From assembly GCF_018603435.1 (NCBI RefSeq), contig NZ_CP075682.1, forward strand, positions 558,001 to 622,000: a DNA stretch of 64,000 bases, read 5' to 3'. The translations under genes and the position numbers were made by a program. Below are positions 10,101-16,859 of this stretch, piece after piece. The notes beneath the pieces are model-generated. The model had not been told where the DNA came from, made no database searches, and worked only from the letters and a program-made list of their open reading frames with translations. Source of the stretch: Chryseobacterium sp. ZHDP1 (GTDB lineage Bacteria > Bacteroidota > Bacteroidia > Flavobacteriales > Weeksellaceae). Every line of letters begins with the position of its first letter. Position 1 is the stretch's first letter.

Positions 10101-10394
10101 TGGGACCCGAAAGAAACATGGGCATTCATTTCCATTATGGTATATGCATTTGTTCTTCACATGAGACTGGTTCCGGGATTAAGAAGCAGATGGGCATTCC
10201 ACGTAGCGACGATGTTTGCATTCTGTTCAATGGTCATGACGTATTTCGGAGTAAATTACTACCTGAGCGGACTTCACTCTTACGCAGCGGGAGATCCGGT
10301 TCCGGTTCCGGCCTGGGTTTACATCGGACTTGCAACAATGGCACTTTTATCAGCCGCATCTTATTACAAGTTCAGAATTTTAAATAAAAAATAA
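7149..10394 (+). CDS. ccsA: ResB-CcsA (system II) cytochrome c biogenesis fusion protein
   Basis: A 1081-residue membrane protein joining both halves of the system II haem export and ligation machine, which moves haem across the inner membrane and attaches it to CXXCH motifs of c-type cytochromes. The N-terminal half is ResB/Ccs1-like: early membrane segments (about 10-30, 50-65, 75-100) and a large periplasmic domain. A segment at about 410-440 closes it. The C-terminal half is CcsA with six or more segments and the haem-binding tryptophan motif WGRYWSWDPKET at about residues 978-989. Between them lies a second periplasmic region that opens with a signal-peptide-like stretch (KKKAAAVILLLLSFGLNAQ, about 460-478) and a His-rich tract. 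The gene stands alone after its own promoter. Confidence 0.92.
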   Translation: MKKLQDILISTRTMAVLLLVYAFAMAYATFLENDYGTPTAKALIYEAKWFELIMFLLILNFIGNIGRYRLWKREKWPVLVFHLAFVLIFIGGAITRYISFEGTMHIREGETSNEIVTDKNFLKVQIEEKGDVLNYKDIPYLMSPLHKDLEATYDFHGKQVKVVAKEYVQRKKDSLLADPNGAEYLHLVSTGQTGRQNIFIKPGETKSINGTLVTFNRAIEGAVEFKNEGGKLFIKTPVDASYMTMATQATGTTVKDEFQPLALRSLYSINELKLVVPEGLKKGKLIAIEGDRKKDQNVPDMLTVELQGPKTKQMVDLSVEKGNPNAYKQVTMDGLNIMIGFGPKIYNTPFSLKLDDFVMETYPGSSSPSAYESHIKIVDEGKQTPFKIYMNHVLNHKGYRFFQSSFDPDRMGTVLSVNHDYWGTLISYIGYTFLFGGMFFMFFWKGTHFWKLNKMLKDVNKKKAAAVILLLLSFGLNAQKIETHGTTDGSREHIHVEGDNHSHAQGSETLKPQGAQPFTKMKVVSADEIIARNKISEEHADKFGYLLVQNFEGRIVPINTEALDVLRKLYKKDEFKGTDGKALTANQWFLSVNIDTPSWTMVPMIKVGTKGGDELKNKTKADEDGYTSLMNLFPADANGNLRYILESDYNTAFRKKPAEQTNYDKEVIAVNERVQIFNEFFSGQFMRIVPVKNDANHTWHSWLDQKMEPDMESQQVMGPYFAEVLQAQQSGNWAKADAQLAKLSDYQQKWGKAVVPAKSKVDLEVFMNKVNINFKLLIFYTLIGGLLLILGFVELFKSKKVLNKAIKIIIVLGIVGYLFHFLGLVARWYISGHAPWSNGYEAIIFISWVGITAGLLLYRNSNALIPAAGFMVAVIMMGFAHGGSALDPQITPLVPVLKSYWLIVHVAIITSSYGFFALSMIIAVISLVFYIISNKETYKLHHDTTLKELVIVSEMSLTIGLFALTVGNFLGGIWANESWGRYWSWDPKETWAFISIMVYAFVLHMRLVPGLRSRWAFHVATMFAFCSMVMTYFGVNYYLSGLHSYAAGDPVPVPAWVYIGLATMALLSAASYYKFRILNKK

Positions 10395-10435
10395 ATTTAA
10401 GATAATGATTATCCATAATTTGGCATAACTAAAAA

Positions 10436-10525
10436 ACCTTTGAGTTCTTTGCTAAGTGAAACGCCTTTGTGAACTTAAAAACAGTTAGTATATAAAGAGA
10501 ATCTTGGCGATCCTTTGCGTTAAAA
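10436..10525 (+). repeat. Dispersed intergenic repeat, family R3, copy 1
   Basis: Contains the string CTTTGCTAAGTGAAACGCC, a TTAGTATATAAA block and CTTTGCGTTAAAAA. Very similar arrangements occur at 11735-11820 and 54648-54720. It lies in the 319-bp gap between ccsA and the SPFH gene and is upstream of a terminator. Confidence 0.65.
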
Positions 10526-10570
10526 AGCAGTATTACTAATAACGGATAATCAATAAAATATCATACATAC

Positions 10571-10597
10571 AATCCCTGAATTAATTTTTCAGGGATT
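10571..10597 (+). terminator. Intrinsic terminator downstream of ccsA
   Basis: A perfect 10-bp stem (AATCCCTGAA 10571-10580 with TTCAGGGATT 10588-10597), a 7-nt loop and a T-run on the plus strand. Confidence 0.85.
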
Positions 10598-10713
10598 TTT
10601 TTGCTTAGAATTGAACCGACAAGTCAAAAGAAATTTTAAAATAAATGATTTTTCATGTGAAAAAAGTTATACCTTTATGATATCAAAATAATATCAAATT
10701 AAAATTTAATATC

Positions 10714-11580
10714 ATGGAAAAAATCTTAAAACCAATGTCGGGATACCTTACTTTGGTCATTTGTCTTGGATTGTTTGCCGTTTCCGTTTATTTATTTGCA
10801 ATCGGTGTCGATAACAGTGTTACGCTTGTCGTTTTATCATTATTGTCATTTATTCTGTTTTGCTTTTTCATGAAAGGGTTAATGATTATTCAGCCGAATC
10901 ATTCAAGAGTGCTGAACTTTTTCGGAAAATATGTGGGAACCGTAAAAGACAACGGTTTGTTTTTTATCAACCCTTTATATTCCTCACAGAAAATCAGTCT
11001 CCGTTCTGAAAATTTACAGGGACAGACTCTTAAAGTGAATGACAAGATGGGTAACCCGATTGAAATTGCAGTTGTGATTGTCTGGAAAGTGGGAGATACG
11101 TACAAAGCGGCTTTTGACGTTGAACGGTATTCTGATTTTGTGAAAATGCAGAGTGAAGCTGCGGTGCGTCATTTGGCGATGAGTTTTCCTTACGATAATT
11201 TAGAAGATGATCATGCACCGATTACTTTAAGAGAAGGCGGTGAAAAGATCAACGCTATTCTGGAGCAGGAACTTACCGAAAGACTTTCAAAGGCAGGAAT
11301 TACCATTCAGGAAGCAAGAATTTCACATTTGGCTTACGCATCGGAAATCGCAGGAGCAATGCTGCAGAGACAGCAGGCAACGGCAATTGTAGCGGCAAGA
11401 ACAAAGATCGTAGAAGGAGCTGTAGGAATGGTAGATTTAGCCCTGAAAAAGCTTTCGGAAGAAAATATCGTAGAACTGGATGACGAAAGAAAAGCCGCAA
11501 TGGTAAGCAATTTAATGGTGGTTCTTTGCGGGGAAAAAGCTGCACAACCCATTTTAAATGCCGGAACTTTATATAATTGA
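10714..11580 (+). CDS. SPFH (band 7/prohibitin-like) membrane protein
   Basis: A 288-residue protein with two N-terminal membrane segments (about residues 10-32 and 36-58) and an SPFH domain (about 60-230) that begins QPNHSRVLNFFGKYVGT. The C-terminal part is an Ala-rich helix (ARTKIVEGAVGMVDLAL region), as in stomatins and flotillins, which assemble into membrane microdomains and scaffold proteases or signalling complexes. A TAnnTTTA element (10670-10677) lies upstream. A small Arc-type protein follows after 259 bp of repeat DNA; I recall this pairing from related flavobacteria, which hints at a shared role, but none is shown here. Confidence 0.88.
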   Translation: MEKILKPMSGYLTLVICLGLFAVSVYLFAIGVDNSVTLVVLSLLSFILFCFFMKGLMIIQPNHSRVLNFFGKYVGTVKDNGLFFINPLYSSQKISLRSENLQGQTLKVNDKMGNPIEIAVVIVWKVGDTYKAAFDVERYSDFVKMQSEAAVRHLAMSFPYDNLEDDHAPITLREGGEKINAILEQELTERLSKAGITIQEARISHLAYASEIAGAMLQRQQATAIVAARTKIVEGAVGMVDLALKKLSEENIVELDDERKAAMVSNLMVVLCGEKAAQPILNAGTLYN

Positions 11581-11601
11581 TAATTAAAATTTTCGCAATA
11601 T

Positions 11602-11690
11602 TTGTCATTCCGTAGGAATCTAAGTTGTGTATTTAGAAGAATAGCATTAGAAACGTCAATTTGAGCAAAATGGAAGAAGATTTATATTTA
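11602..11690 (+). repeat. GTCATTC-type dispersed repeat (R4), copy 1
   Basis: Starts with TTTGTCATTCCGTAGGAATCT, a short palindromic unit (GATTCC/GGAATC type), and runs into AGAAGATT-rich sequence. Related units are seen at 12033-12060, 44230-44296 and near 56816-56930. Non-coding. Confidence 0.5.
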
Positions 11691-11734
11691 AAAGATTTTC
11701 ACTCGAATGTGCTCCGTTCTGAATGGCTATATGA

Positions 11735-11820
11735 CCTTACATCTTTGCTGAGTGAAACGCCTTGGCGAACATAAAAACATAAAGTAGTTCAGAAAAATCT
11801 TTGCGCGATTTACGTTGAAA
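11735..11820 (+). repeat. Dispersed intergenic repeat, family R3, copy 2
   Basis: Carries CTTTGCTGAGTGAAACGCC, then GGCGAACATAAAAACA and CTTTGCGCGATTTACGTTG, in the same order as the copy at 10436-10525. It ends just before the small Arc-type gene. Confidence 0.65.
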
Positions 11821-11839
11821 ACAAAAAGAATTAACAAAA

Positions 11840-12028
11840 ATGAAATCAGAAAAAGCTCAGAATCCTTCCGAAAATAAAGGCAAAAAATCTTTTGTCTTAA
11901 GGATTGATGAGTCTACATTTAAGCTTCTGGAAAAATGGGCAAATGACGAATTCCGGAGTGTAAACGGACAGATTGAGTATTTGCTGCATCAGAGCCTGAT
12001 TAATTCAGGAAGGAAAAAGAAAGAATAA
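11840..12028 (+). CDS. Small Arc/ribbon-helix-helix-type DNA-binding protein
   Basis: A 62-residue basic protein. After a disordered Lys/Glu-rich start, the segment KKSFVLRIDESTFKLLEKWA (about residues 15-34) reads as the beta strand and first helix of an Arc/MetJ ribbon-helix-helix fold, and RSVNGQIEYLLHQSLI (about 39-54) as the second helix. Such proteins bind DNA as dimers. It sits downstream of the SPFH gene with repeats between, and a perfect terminator follows. No toxin-like partner is adjacent, so a toxin-antitoxin role is not supported. The target is unknown. Confidence 0.8.
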   Translation: MKSEKAQNPSENKGKKSFVLRIDESTFKLLEKWANDEFRSVNGQIEYLLHQSLINSGRKKKE

Positions 12029-12063
12029 AATATCGTCATTCCGAATGACATTGAATCCAAAAC

Positions 12064-12089
12064 AAAAGCTGAGAAATTTCTCAGCTTTT
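12064..12089. terminator. Bidirectional intrinsic terminator
   Basis: AAAAGCTGAGAAA directly followed by its exact complement TTTCTCAGCTTTT, with T-runs on both sides. It separates the converging Arc-type gene and the small membrane protein gene. Confidence 0.9.
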
Positions 12090-12109
12090 TGTATCTATAT
12101 ATCAATTAA

Positions 12110-12331
12110 TTAATCAAAAATTCCGGTAATATAATCGGAGATCACCGTCCAGAAATTTTTCCCCAGAAAATAAATCAGCGTAGAGGTAATAATTCCTTTT
12201 ACGGTAAAAAATATAATTCCGCCGATCCCGAATTTTTTCACCAGGCTTTTCCATCTGGAGGATTTTTTTTCCTCTGTGGCAGGTTCGTTATTAATCTTAT
12301 TATTTTCCATTCCTGAAATAAAATGATTCAT
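12110..12331 (-). CDS. Small single-pass membrane protein, unknown
   Basis: About 73 residues. The N-terminal half is charged (EKKSSRWKSLVKKFG) and the C-terminal half holds one hydrophobic stretch, GIGGIIFFTVKGIITSTLIYF, followed by a short tail ending ITGIFD. ATG at 12331 or the internal ATG at 12310 are both possible; the TTG at 12337 is less likely. It is flanked by a terminator downstream and diverges from the lysine degradation unit. I do not recognise the family; similar short one-helix proteins are common next to housekeeping genes in flavobacteria. Confidence 0.6.
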   Translation of the reverse strand: MNHFISGMENNKINNEPATEEKKSSRWKSLVKKFGIGGIIFFTVKGIITSTLIYFLGKNFWTVISDYITGIFD

Positions 12332-12390
12332 ATACAAAGATAACTATGTTTATAATTAGTCCAAATAAAAAATTGTTAAAAAATTAAAAT

Positions 12391-12420
12391 TTTGGGATTC
12401 GCATAATATTTCTATCTTTA
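12391..12420 (+). promoter_or_regulatory. Promoter of the lysine degradation unit
   Basis: TTTG at 12391-12394, an 18-nt spacer and TATCTTTA at 12413-12420 (TAnnTTTG with one mismatch), 24 nt before the ATG at 12445. Confidence 0.55.
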
Positions 12421-12444
12421 GAGGAAACGAAAAGTAAAATTTTT

Positions 12445-13995
12445 ATGTCTAAAAAAGTAAAGGATTTTGGGATCGAAAAAACACTCAAAAATCTAGGAAT
12501 TAAGGATGAAAATAAGGGAACTTCAGTAGGCGGAAAATACTTTGCATCAGGGAAAACCATCGAAAGTTACTCTCCTGTAGACGGAAATCTGATTGCTAAA
12601 GTGAAGACTTCCGGAGAATCTGATTATGACAAGGTAATTGAGACGGCTGAAAAAGCTTTTAAAGAATTCAGACTGATTCCGGCTCCTAAAAGAGGGGAAA
12701 TTGTAAGACAGTTAGGTCAGAAATTAAGACAGTACAAAGACGATTTGGGGAAACTGGTTTCCTATGAAATGGGAAAATCCCTGCAGGAAGGTCTTGGAGA
12801 AGTTCAGGAAATGATTGATATCTGCGATTTTGCAGTAGGGGTTTCAAGACAGCTTCACGGGTACACAATGCACTCGGAAAGACCGGGACACAGAATGTAT
12901 GAGCAGTATCATCCATTGGGAATCGTAGGAATCATCACCGCGTTCAACTTTCCGGTAGCAGTTTGGGCTTGGAATACAGCTTTAGCATGGATCTGCGGTA
13001 ACGTTACGATCTGGAAACCGTCAGAAAAAACACCGCTTTGTGCCATTGCCTGCCAAAACATCATGAACGAAGTGTTAAAGGAAAATAATCTTTCCGAAGG
13101 TATTTCCAGCGTATTGGTTGCAGATCACGAAATCGGACAGAAATTAGTGGATGATAAGAGAGTCGCTTTAGTTTCTTTCACCGGTTCTACAAGAGTGGGA
13201 AGAATGGTTTCAGCGAATGTTGCACAAAGATTCGGAAAATCGATCCTTGAATTAGGTGGAAACAATGCCATCATTATTTCTAAAGATGCAGATATTGATA
13301 TGTCGATCATCGGAGCAGTTTTCGGAGCTGTAGGAACAGCAGGACAGAGATGTACTTCCACAAGAAGACTGATTATCCACGAAAGTGTTTATGATGAAGT
13401 GAAAAACAGACTGGTAAAAGCGTACGGACAACTGAAAATCGGAAATCCTCTGGATGAAACGAATCATGTGGGACCGCTTATCGATACCGATGCGGTAAAT
13501 ATGTATCAGGAAGCCATCAAAAAAGGTAAAAAAGAAGGCGCAAAATTCATCGTGGAAGGTGAAGTTCTTAAAGGAAAAGGATACGAATCCGGTTGCTACG
13601 TAAAACCATGTATCGCTGAAGTAAAGAATTCTTACGAAATCGTTCAGCACGAAACTTTCGCACCCATCTTATATTTAATCAAATACAAAACTTTAGAAGA
13701 AGCAATTGCTATTCAGAATGATGTTCCTCAGGGATTGTCGTCTGCAATCATGACGCAGAACTTAAGAGAAGCAGAATTATTCCTTTCTCATGCAGGTTCA
13801 GACTGTGGAATTGCCAATGTAAACATCGGAACTTCAGGTGCGGAAATCGGCGGAGCTTTCGGTGGAGAAAAAGAAACCGGAGGCGGAAGAGAATCCGGAT
13901 CAGATGTTTGGAAGTATTACATGAGAAGACAGACCAACACCATCAATTATACCACAAACTTACCTTTAGCACAGGGAATTAAGTTTGACCTTTAA
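12445..13995 (+). CDS. Aldehyde dehydrogenase, ALDH7 type (probable 2-aminoadipate 6-semialdehyde / piperideine-6-carboxylate dehydrogenase)
   Basis: A 516-residue NAD(P)-dependent aldehyde dehydrogenase. The general base Glu lies in LELGGNN (about residue 269) and the catalytic Cys in GQRCTSTRR (about 303), both in the ALDH7 (antiquitin) style. The C-terminus carries GGAFGGEKETGGGRESGSD. ALDH7 enzymes oxidise 2-aminoadipate semialdehyde, in equilibrium with piperideine-6-carboxylate, to 2-aminoadipate. The next gene, 95 nt downstream, is an L-lysine 6-transaminase that makes exactly this substrate, so the pair probably degrades lysine. A TTTG-18-TATCTTTA promoter lies upstream. Confidence 0.92.
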   Translation: MSKKVKDFGIEKTLKNLGIKDENKGTSVGGKYFASGKTIESYSPVDGNLIAKVKTSGESDYDKVIETAEKAFKEFRLIPAPKRGEIVRQLGQKLRQYKDDLGKLVSYEMGKSLQEGLGEVQEMIDICDFAVGVSRQLHGYTMHSERPGHRMYEQYHPLGIVGIITAFNFPVAVWAWNTALAWICGNVTIWKPSEKTPLCAIACQNIMNEVLKENNLSEGISSVLVADHEIGQKLVDDKRVALVSFTGSTRVGRMVSANVAQRFGKSILELGGNNAIIISKDADIDMSIIGAVFGAVGTAGQRCTSTRRLIIHESVYDEVKNRLVKAYGQLKIGNPLDETNHVGPLIDTDAVNMYQEAIKKGKKEGAKFIVEGEVLKGKGYESGCYVKPCIAEVKNSYEIVQHETFAPILYLIKYKTLEEAIAIQNDVPQGLSSAIMTQNLREAELFLSHAGSDCGIANVNIGTSGAEIGGAFGGEKETGGGRESGSDVWKYYMRRQTNTINYTTNLPLAQGIKFDL

Positions 13996-14090
13996 AAACT
14001 AACATCATGAGTTTGAAAATTTGGAAGCAGATTTTTAAGTCTCAAATTATTATTAAATTTTAAATCACCCCTAAGATTTTTATTTAAAAA

Positions 14091-15416
14091 ATGGAACAGA
14101 CAATTGAAATAAAAGCAAATAAAGTAAAAGAAACCGTTGGCAGACACGTTTTGGCAGATGGTTTCGATTTCGTGATGGATATTGAAAAATCCCACGGTTC
14201 ATGGCTGTACGATAAACTTACAGACAGAGAATATTTAGATATGTTTTCCATGTTTGCTTCGGCATCTATCGGTTACAATCATCCCTATATTGTAGAAAAA
14301 TCGGCATGGCTGGGAAAAATGGCAGTCAACAAACCCACTTTGGCAGATGTATATTCTGAAGAATATGCGCATTTCTTAGAAGTTTTCGAAAGAGTGGTAA
14401 TTCCTGAAGAATTGCAGTATGCTTTCTTTATTGAAGGCGGAACTTTAGGGGTAGAAAATGCGATGAAAGCATGTTTCGACTGGAAAACGCGTAAAAATTT
14501 TGATAAAGGTCTTGATGTAGAAGCAGGAATCTGCATCCATTTCAGACAGGCGTTCCACGGAAGAAGCGGGTATACTTTAAGCTTAACCAACACTTCCGAT
14601 CCGAGAAAATATCAGTATTTCCCGATGTTCGACTGGCCAAGAATCCTAAATCCTAAACTTACTTTCCCGATCACGGAAGAGAATTTGGAAGAAACCATTA
14701 AAAACGAAAGACTGGCTTTATTAAATATCGAAGAAGCGATTTTAATGAATCCGGATAAAGTAGCGTGTATCATCATCGAGCCGATTCAGGCTGAAGGCGG
14801 AGACAACCATTTCAGAGACGAATTTTTATTGGGACTGAGAAAAATCTGCGATCAGCATGACATTCTTTTAATTTTTGATGAAGTTCAGACCGGTATCGGA
14901 ATTACAGGTAAAATGTGGGCATTTGAACATTTTACAGCAAAACCGGATATTATTTCTTTCGGTAAAAAAGCGCAGGTTTGCGGAGTTTTAGCCAACAAAG
15001 AAAAATTTGATGAAGTTCCGAACAATGTTTTCAGAGAAAGCTCAAGAATCAATTCCACTTTCGGAGGCAATTTTATTGATATGCTTCGTTTCCAGTTGGT
15101 AATGGAAGTTATTGAAAAAGAAAACCTTGTAGAAAATGCGAGAGTTGTAGGAGAATATTTGCTGAACGGACTGATTGGTCTTGCAGAAAAATATCCTGAA
15201 AAACTTTCCAATGCGAGAGGAAGAGGATTAATGTGCGCGATTGATCTTCCGACTTCTGAACAGAGAAATGCATTAAGAGACGAGCTTTGGAACGACGGAA
15301 TGATAATCCTTTCATGTGGAGATCAGTCACTTCGCTTCAGACCGCATCTGAACGTTACTAAAGAAGAAATTCAGATCGCTTTAGATAAAATTGAAAATAA
15401 TATTAATAAAATTTAA
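14091..15416 (+). CDS. lat: L-lysine 6-transaminase
   Basis: A 441-residue class III PLP aminotransferase. The sequence matches the LAT branch: YNHPYI and NKPTLADVYS near the N-terminus, EPIQAEGGDNHFRDEF (about residues 230-245), the PLP-binding DEVQTGIGITG (about 263-273) and the Schiff-base lysine in ISFGKKAQVCG (Lys 292 or 293). LAT moves the epsilon-amino group of lysine to 2-oxoglutarate, giving 2-aminoadipate 6-semialdehyde, which the preceding dehydrogenase oxidises. Only 95 nt separate the two genes and no terminator is visible between them. In actinomycetes LAT feeds beta-lactam synthesis; no such genes are here, so catabolism is the simpler reading. Confidence 0.92.
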   Translation: MEQTIEIKANKVKETVGRHVLADGFDFVMDIEKSHGSWLYDKLTDREYLDMFSMFASASIGYNHPYIVEKSAWLGKMAVNKPTLADVYSEEYAHFLEVFERVVIPEELQYAFFIEGGTLGVENAMKACFDWKTRKNFDKGLDVEAGICIHFRQAFHGRSGYTLSLTNTSDPRKYQYFPMFDWPRILNPKLTFPITEENLEETIKNERLALLNIEEAILMNPDKVACIIIEPIQAEGGDNHFRDEFLLGLRKICDQHDILLIFDEVQTGIGITGKMWAFEHFTAKPDIISFGKKAQVCGVLANKEKFDEVPNNVFRESSRINSTFGGNFIDMLRFQLVMEVIEKENLVENARVVGEYLLNGLIGLAEKYPEKLSNARGRGLMCAIDLPTSEQRNALRDELWNDGMIILSCGDQSLRFRPHLNVTKEEIQIALDKIENNINKI

Positions 15417-15425
15417 AAGCTGAAA

Positions 15426-15457
15426 TTTGTAATTTTCAAAAAAACGTTATATATTTA
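15426..15457 (+). promoter_or_regulatory. Promoter of the DUF2007 gene
   Basis: TTTG 15426-15429, a 20-nt spacer, TATATTTA 15450-15457, 21 nt before the ATG. Confidence 0.5.
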
Positions 15458-15478
15458 GATACTCAAACGAGACAGAAT

Positions 15479-15706
15479 ATGGAAAGAAGTACAAGAGTAT
15501 CAGTTTTTGAAAGTGACAAACCTGCAGAAATCCAATTGATAAAGTCTAAACTGGACGATGCGCAGATTAAAAATTCAGTAGAAAACAATTACCTTACTTT
15601 TACAACCACGCCCACGGCGACATCGCTGAAAGTAATGGTTAAACTTGAAGATGAAAAAAAAGCATTTGAAATTATCGATGCTTATCTTCAGCAAAGTGAA
15701 AATTAA
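15479..15706 (+). CDS. DUF2007 domain protein
   Basis: A 75-residue protein with the DUF2007 (putative signal-transducing) pattern: VFESDKPAEIQLIKSKLDDAQI, then a central strand pair, and VMVKLEDEKKAFEIIDAYL at the C-terminus. The fold resembles a small ACT/PII-like alpha-beta sandwich; the molecular role is unknown. It is transcribed alone, with its own promoter and a long terminator hairpin. Confidence 0.8.
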   Translation: MERSTRVSVFESDKPAEIQLIKSKLDDAQIKNSVENNYLTFTTTPTATSLKVMVKLEDEKKAFEIIDAYLQQSEN

Positions 15707-15744
15707 TAAAAAACAATTTCATAATTTTAAATTTTACTACTTCG

Positions 15745-15776
15745 AACCGAAAATTAATTTAAATTAGTTTTCGGTT
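15745..15776 (+). terminator. Intrinsic terminator
   Basis: Two 16-nt arms (15745-15760, 15761-15776) pair with one mismatch and no obvious loop, followed by T6. It ends the DUF2007 transcript. Confidence 0.8.
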
Positions 15777-15916
15777 TTTTTCTTTGAAGATCTATCAGAA
15801 AAAAATGTATTTTTTTTGAAAATAATAGTCTAATTTTTATAAATAAGACGTAAGATTTAACGTTTAAGCATTATTTTGTTTTTAGTATATTAGATTATAA
15901 TTCAAAAAAAAGCAGT

Positions 15917-16192
15917 ATGATAGAGCAGATAATCGGTTATTCAGGCGCATTAATTTCATCCATATCTTTTTTACCGCAGGTCATAAAATTATGGAAGACA
16001 AAATCCGGAAAAGACCTTTCCATGGTTACTTTATCATTTCTTACCCTGAATGCTTTGCTTTGGGCAGTTTACGGAGTAATGAAAGATGCAAAACCTCTCT
16101 GGATTACCAATGTTTTAATGTTAATCATGCTGATTGTCATGATATTCCTTAAAATAAAATACAAAAAAACTGAAGAAGTCCTTCATAATTAA
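15917..16192 (+). CDS. SemiSWEET-type sugar transporter
   Basis: A 91-residue membrane protein with three predicted helices (about residues 4-22, 38-58, 63-82). The N-terminal SFLPQVIKLWKTKSGKDLS holds the PQ-loop signature of SemiSWEETs, which dimerise to form a sugar uniporter. The length is typical. It starts at ATG 15917 and is followed after 37 nt by a GNAT gene, which may share its transcript. The sugar is unknown. Confidence 0.88.
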   Translation: MIEQIIGYSGALISSISFLPQVIKLWKTKSGKDLSMVTLSFLTLNALLWAVYGVMKDAKPLWITNVLMLIMLIVMIFLKIKYKKTEEVLHN

Positions 16193-16229
16193 ATCAAAGG
16201 ACAAACAAACTTAAAATCAATATAACAAC

Positions 16230-16742
16230 GTGGCACAGGAAATTAAGCTGAGAAAAGCAGAAATTGAAGACAGAGATATAATCTGGAACATTTTGCAGCA
16301 GGCAATCGAAAGAAGGAGAAAAGACGGAAGTACGCAATGGCAGGAAGGTTACCCGAATTTGGGAACCGTGGAAAGCGATATTGCAAAAGGTTTCGGATAT
16401 GTAATGACGGCAGATGGAGAAGTGGCGGTTTATGTAGCATTAATTCTGAATGATGAACCCGCTTACAGTACCATTGAAGGAGCCTGGCTAAGTAACGGAG
16501 AATTCGTTGTCGTTCACAGAGTGGCTGTTGATGAAAAATTTGCAGGACAGGGAATGGTAAAAATCCTTTTCGACCATATTGAAGAATTCACAAAATCTCA
16601 TGGAATTCAAAGCATAAAAGTTGATACCAACTATGATAATATTCCTATGCTGAAGATCTTAGAAAGCAAAGGTTACAGCTATTGTGGGGAAGTATTTCTT
16701 GCAGGAGGTGTAAGAAAAGCCTTTGAAAAGATTATTTTTTAG
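16230..16742 (+). CDS. GNAT family N-acetyltransferase
   Basis: A 170-residue GNAT protein. The acetyl-CoA binding segment is VVHRVAVDEKFAGQGMVKIL (about residues 90-109), followed by the beta5 strand SIKVDTNYDNIPMLKILESKGY. The start is GTG at 16230: an in-frame TAA lies five codons upstream and no ATG precedes the conserved first strand (IKLRKAEIEDRDII). The substrate is unknown. It is probably co-transcribed with the SemiSWEET gene; a hairpin at 16779-16809 closes the unit. Confidence 0.85.
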   Translation: MAQEIKLRKAEIEDRDIIWNILQQAIERRRKDGSTQWQEGYPNLGTVESDIAKGFGYVMTADGEVAVYVALILNDEPAYSTIEGAWLSNGEFVVVHRVAVDEKFAGQGMVKILFDHIEEFTKSHGIQSIKVDTNYDNIPMLKILESKGYSYCGEVFLAGGVRKAFEKIIF

Positions 16743-16778
16743 TCTGAAAGTTAAATCCGTTTTCATTGAAATTTTAAA

Positions 16779-16809
16779 AAGCCTGATATTTATAAACTCT
16801 ATCAGGTTT
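16779..16809 (+). terminator. Probable intrinsic terminator
   Basis: AAGCCTGATA (16779-16788) pairs with TATCAGGTTT (16800-16809) with one G-T wobble. The following run is only moderately T-rich, and the 3' arm touches the -33 region of the next promoter. Confidence 0.6.
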
Positions 16810-16842
16810 GTTCGTTTAGTTCTGAACTAATTTTTACATTTG
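16807..16842 (+). promoter_or_regulatory. Promoter of the regulator-RND efflux operon
   Basis: TTTG at 16807-16810 and an exact -7 element TACATTTG at 16835-16842 (24-nt spacer, slightly long), 17 nt before the regulator's ATG. The spacer contains a perfect palindrome (separate entry). Confidence 0.6.
16816..16830. promoter_or_regulatory. Candidate operator: perfect 15-bp palindrome inside the promoter
   Basis: TTAGTTC-T-GAACTAA reads the same on both strands around a single central base and lies exactly between the -33 and -7 elements of the operon that starts with a MarR/GbsR-type regulator. The position and symmetry are what an autorepressor site would need; binding itself is inferred. 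Confidence 0.55.
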
Positions 16843-16859
16843 CTTCAAATTTATATACA

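Noticed and set aside
11840..12331. Toxin-antitoxin module from the Arc-type protein and the small membrane protein
   Set aside because: The two genes converge onto a shared bidirectional terminator and are on opposite strands, unlike a typical toxin-antitoxin operon.
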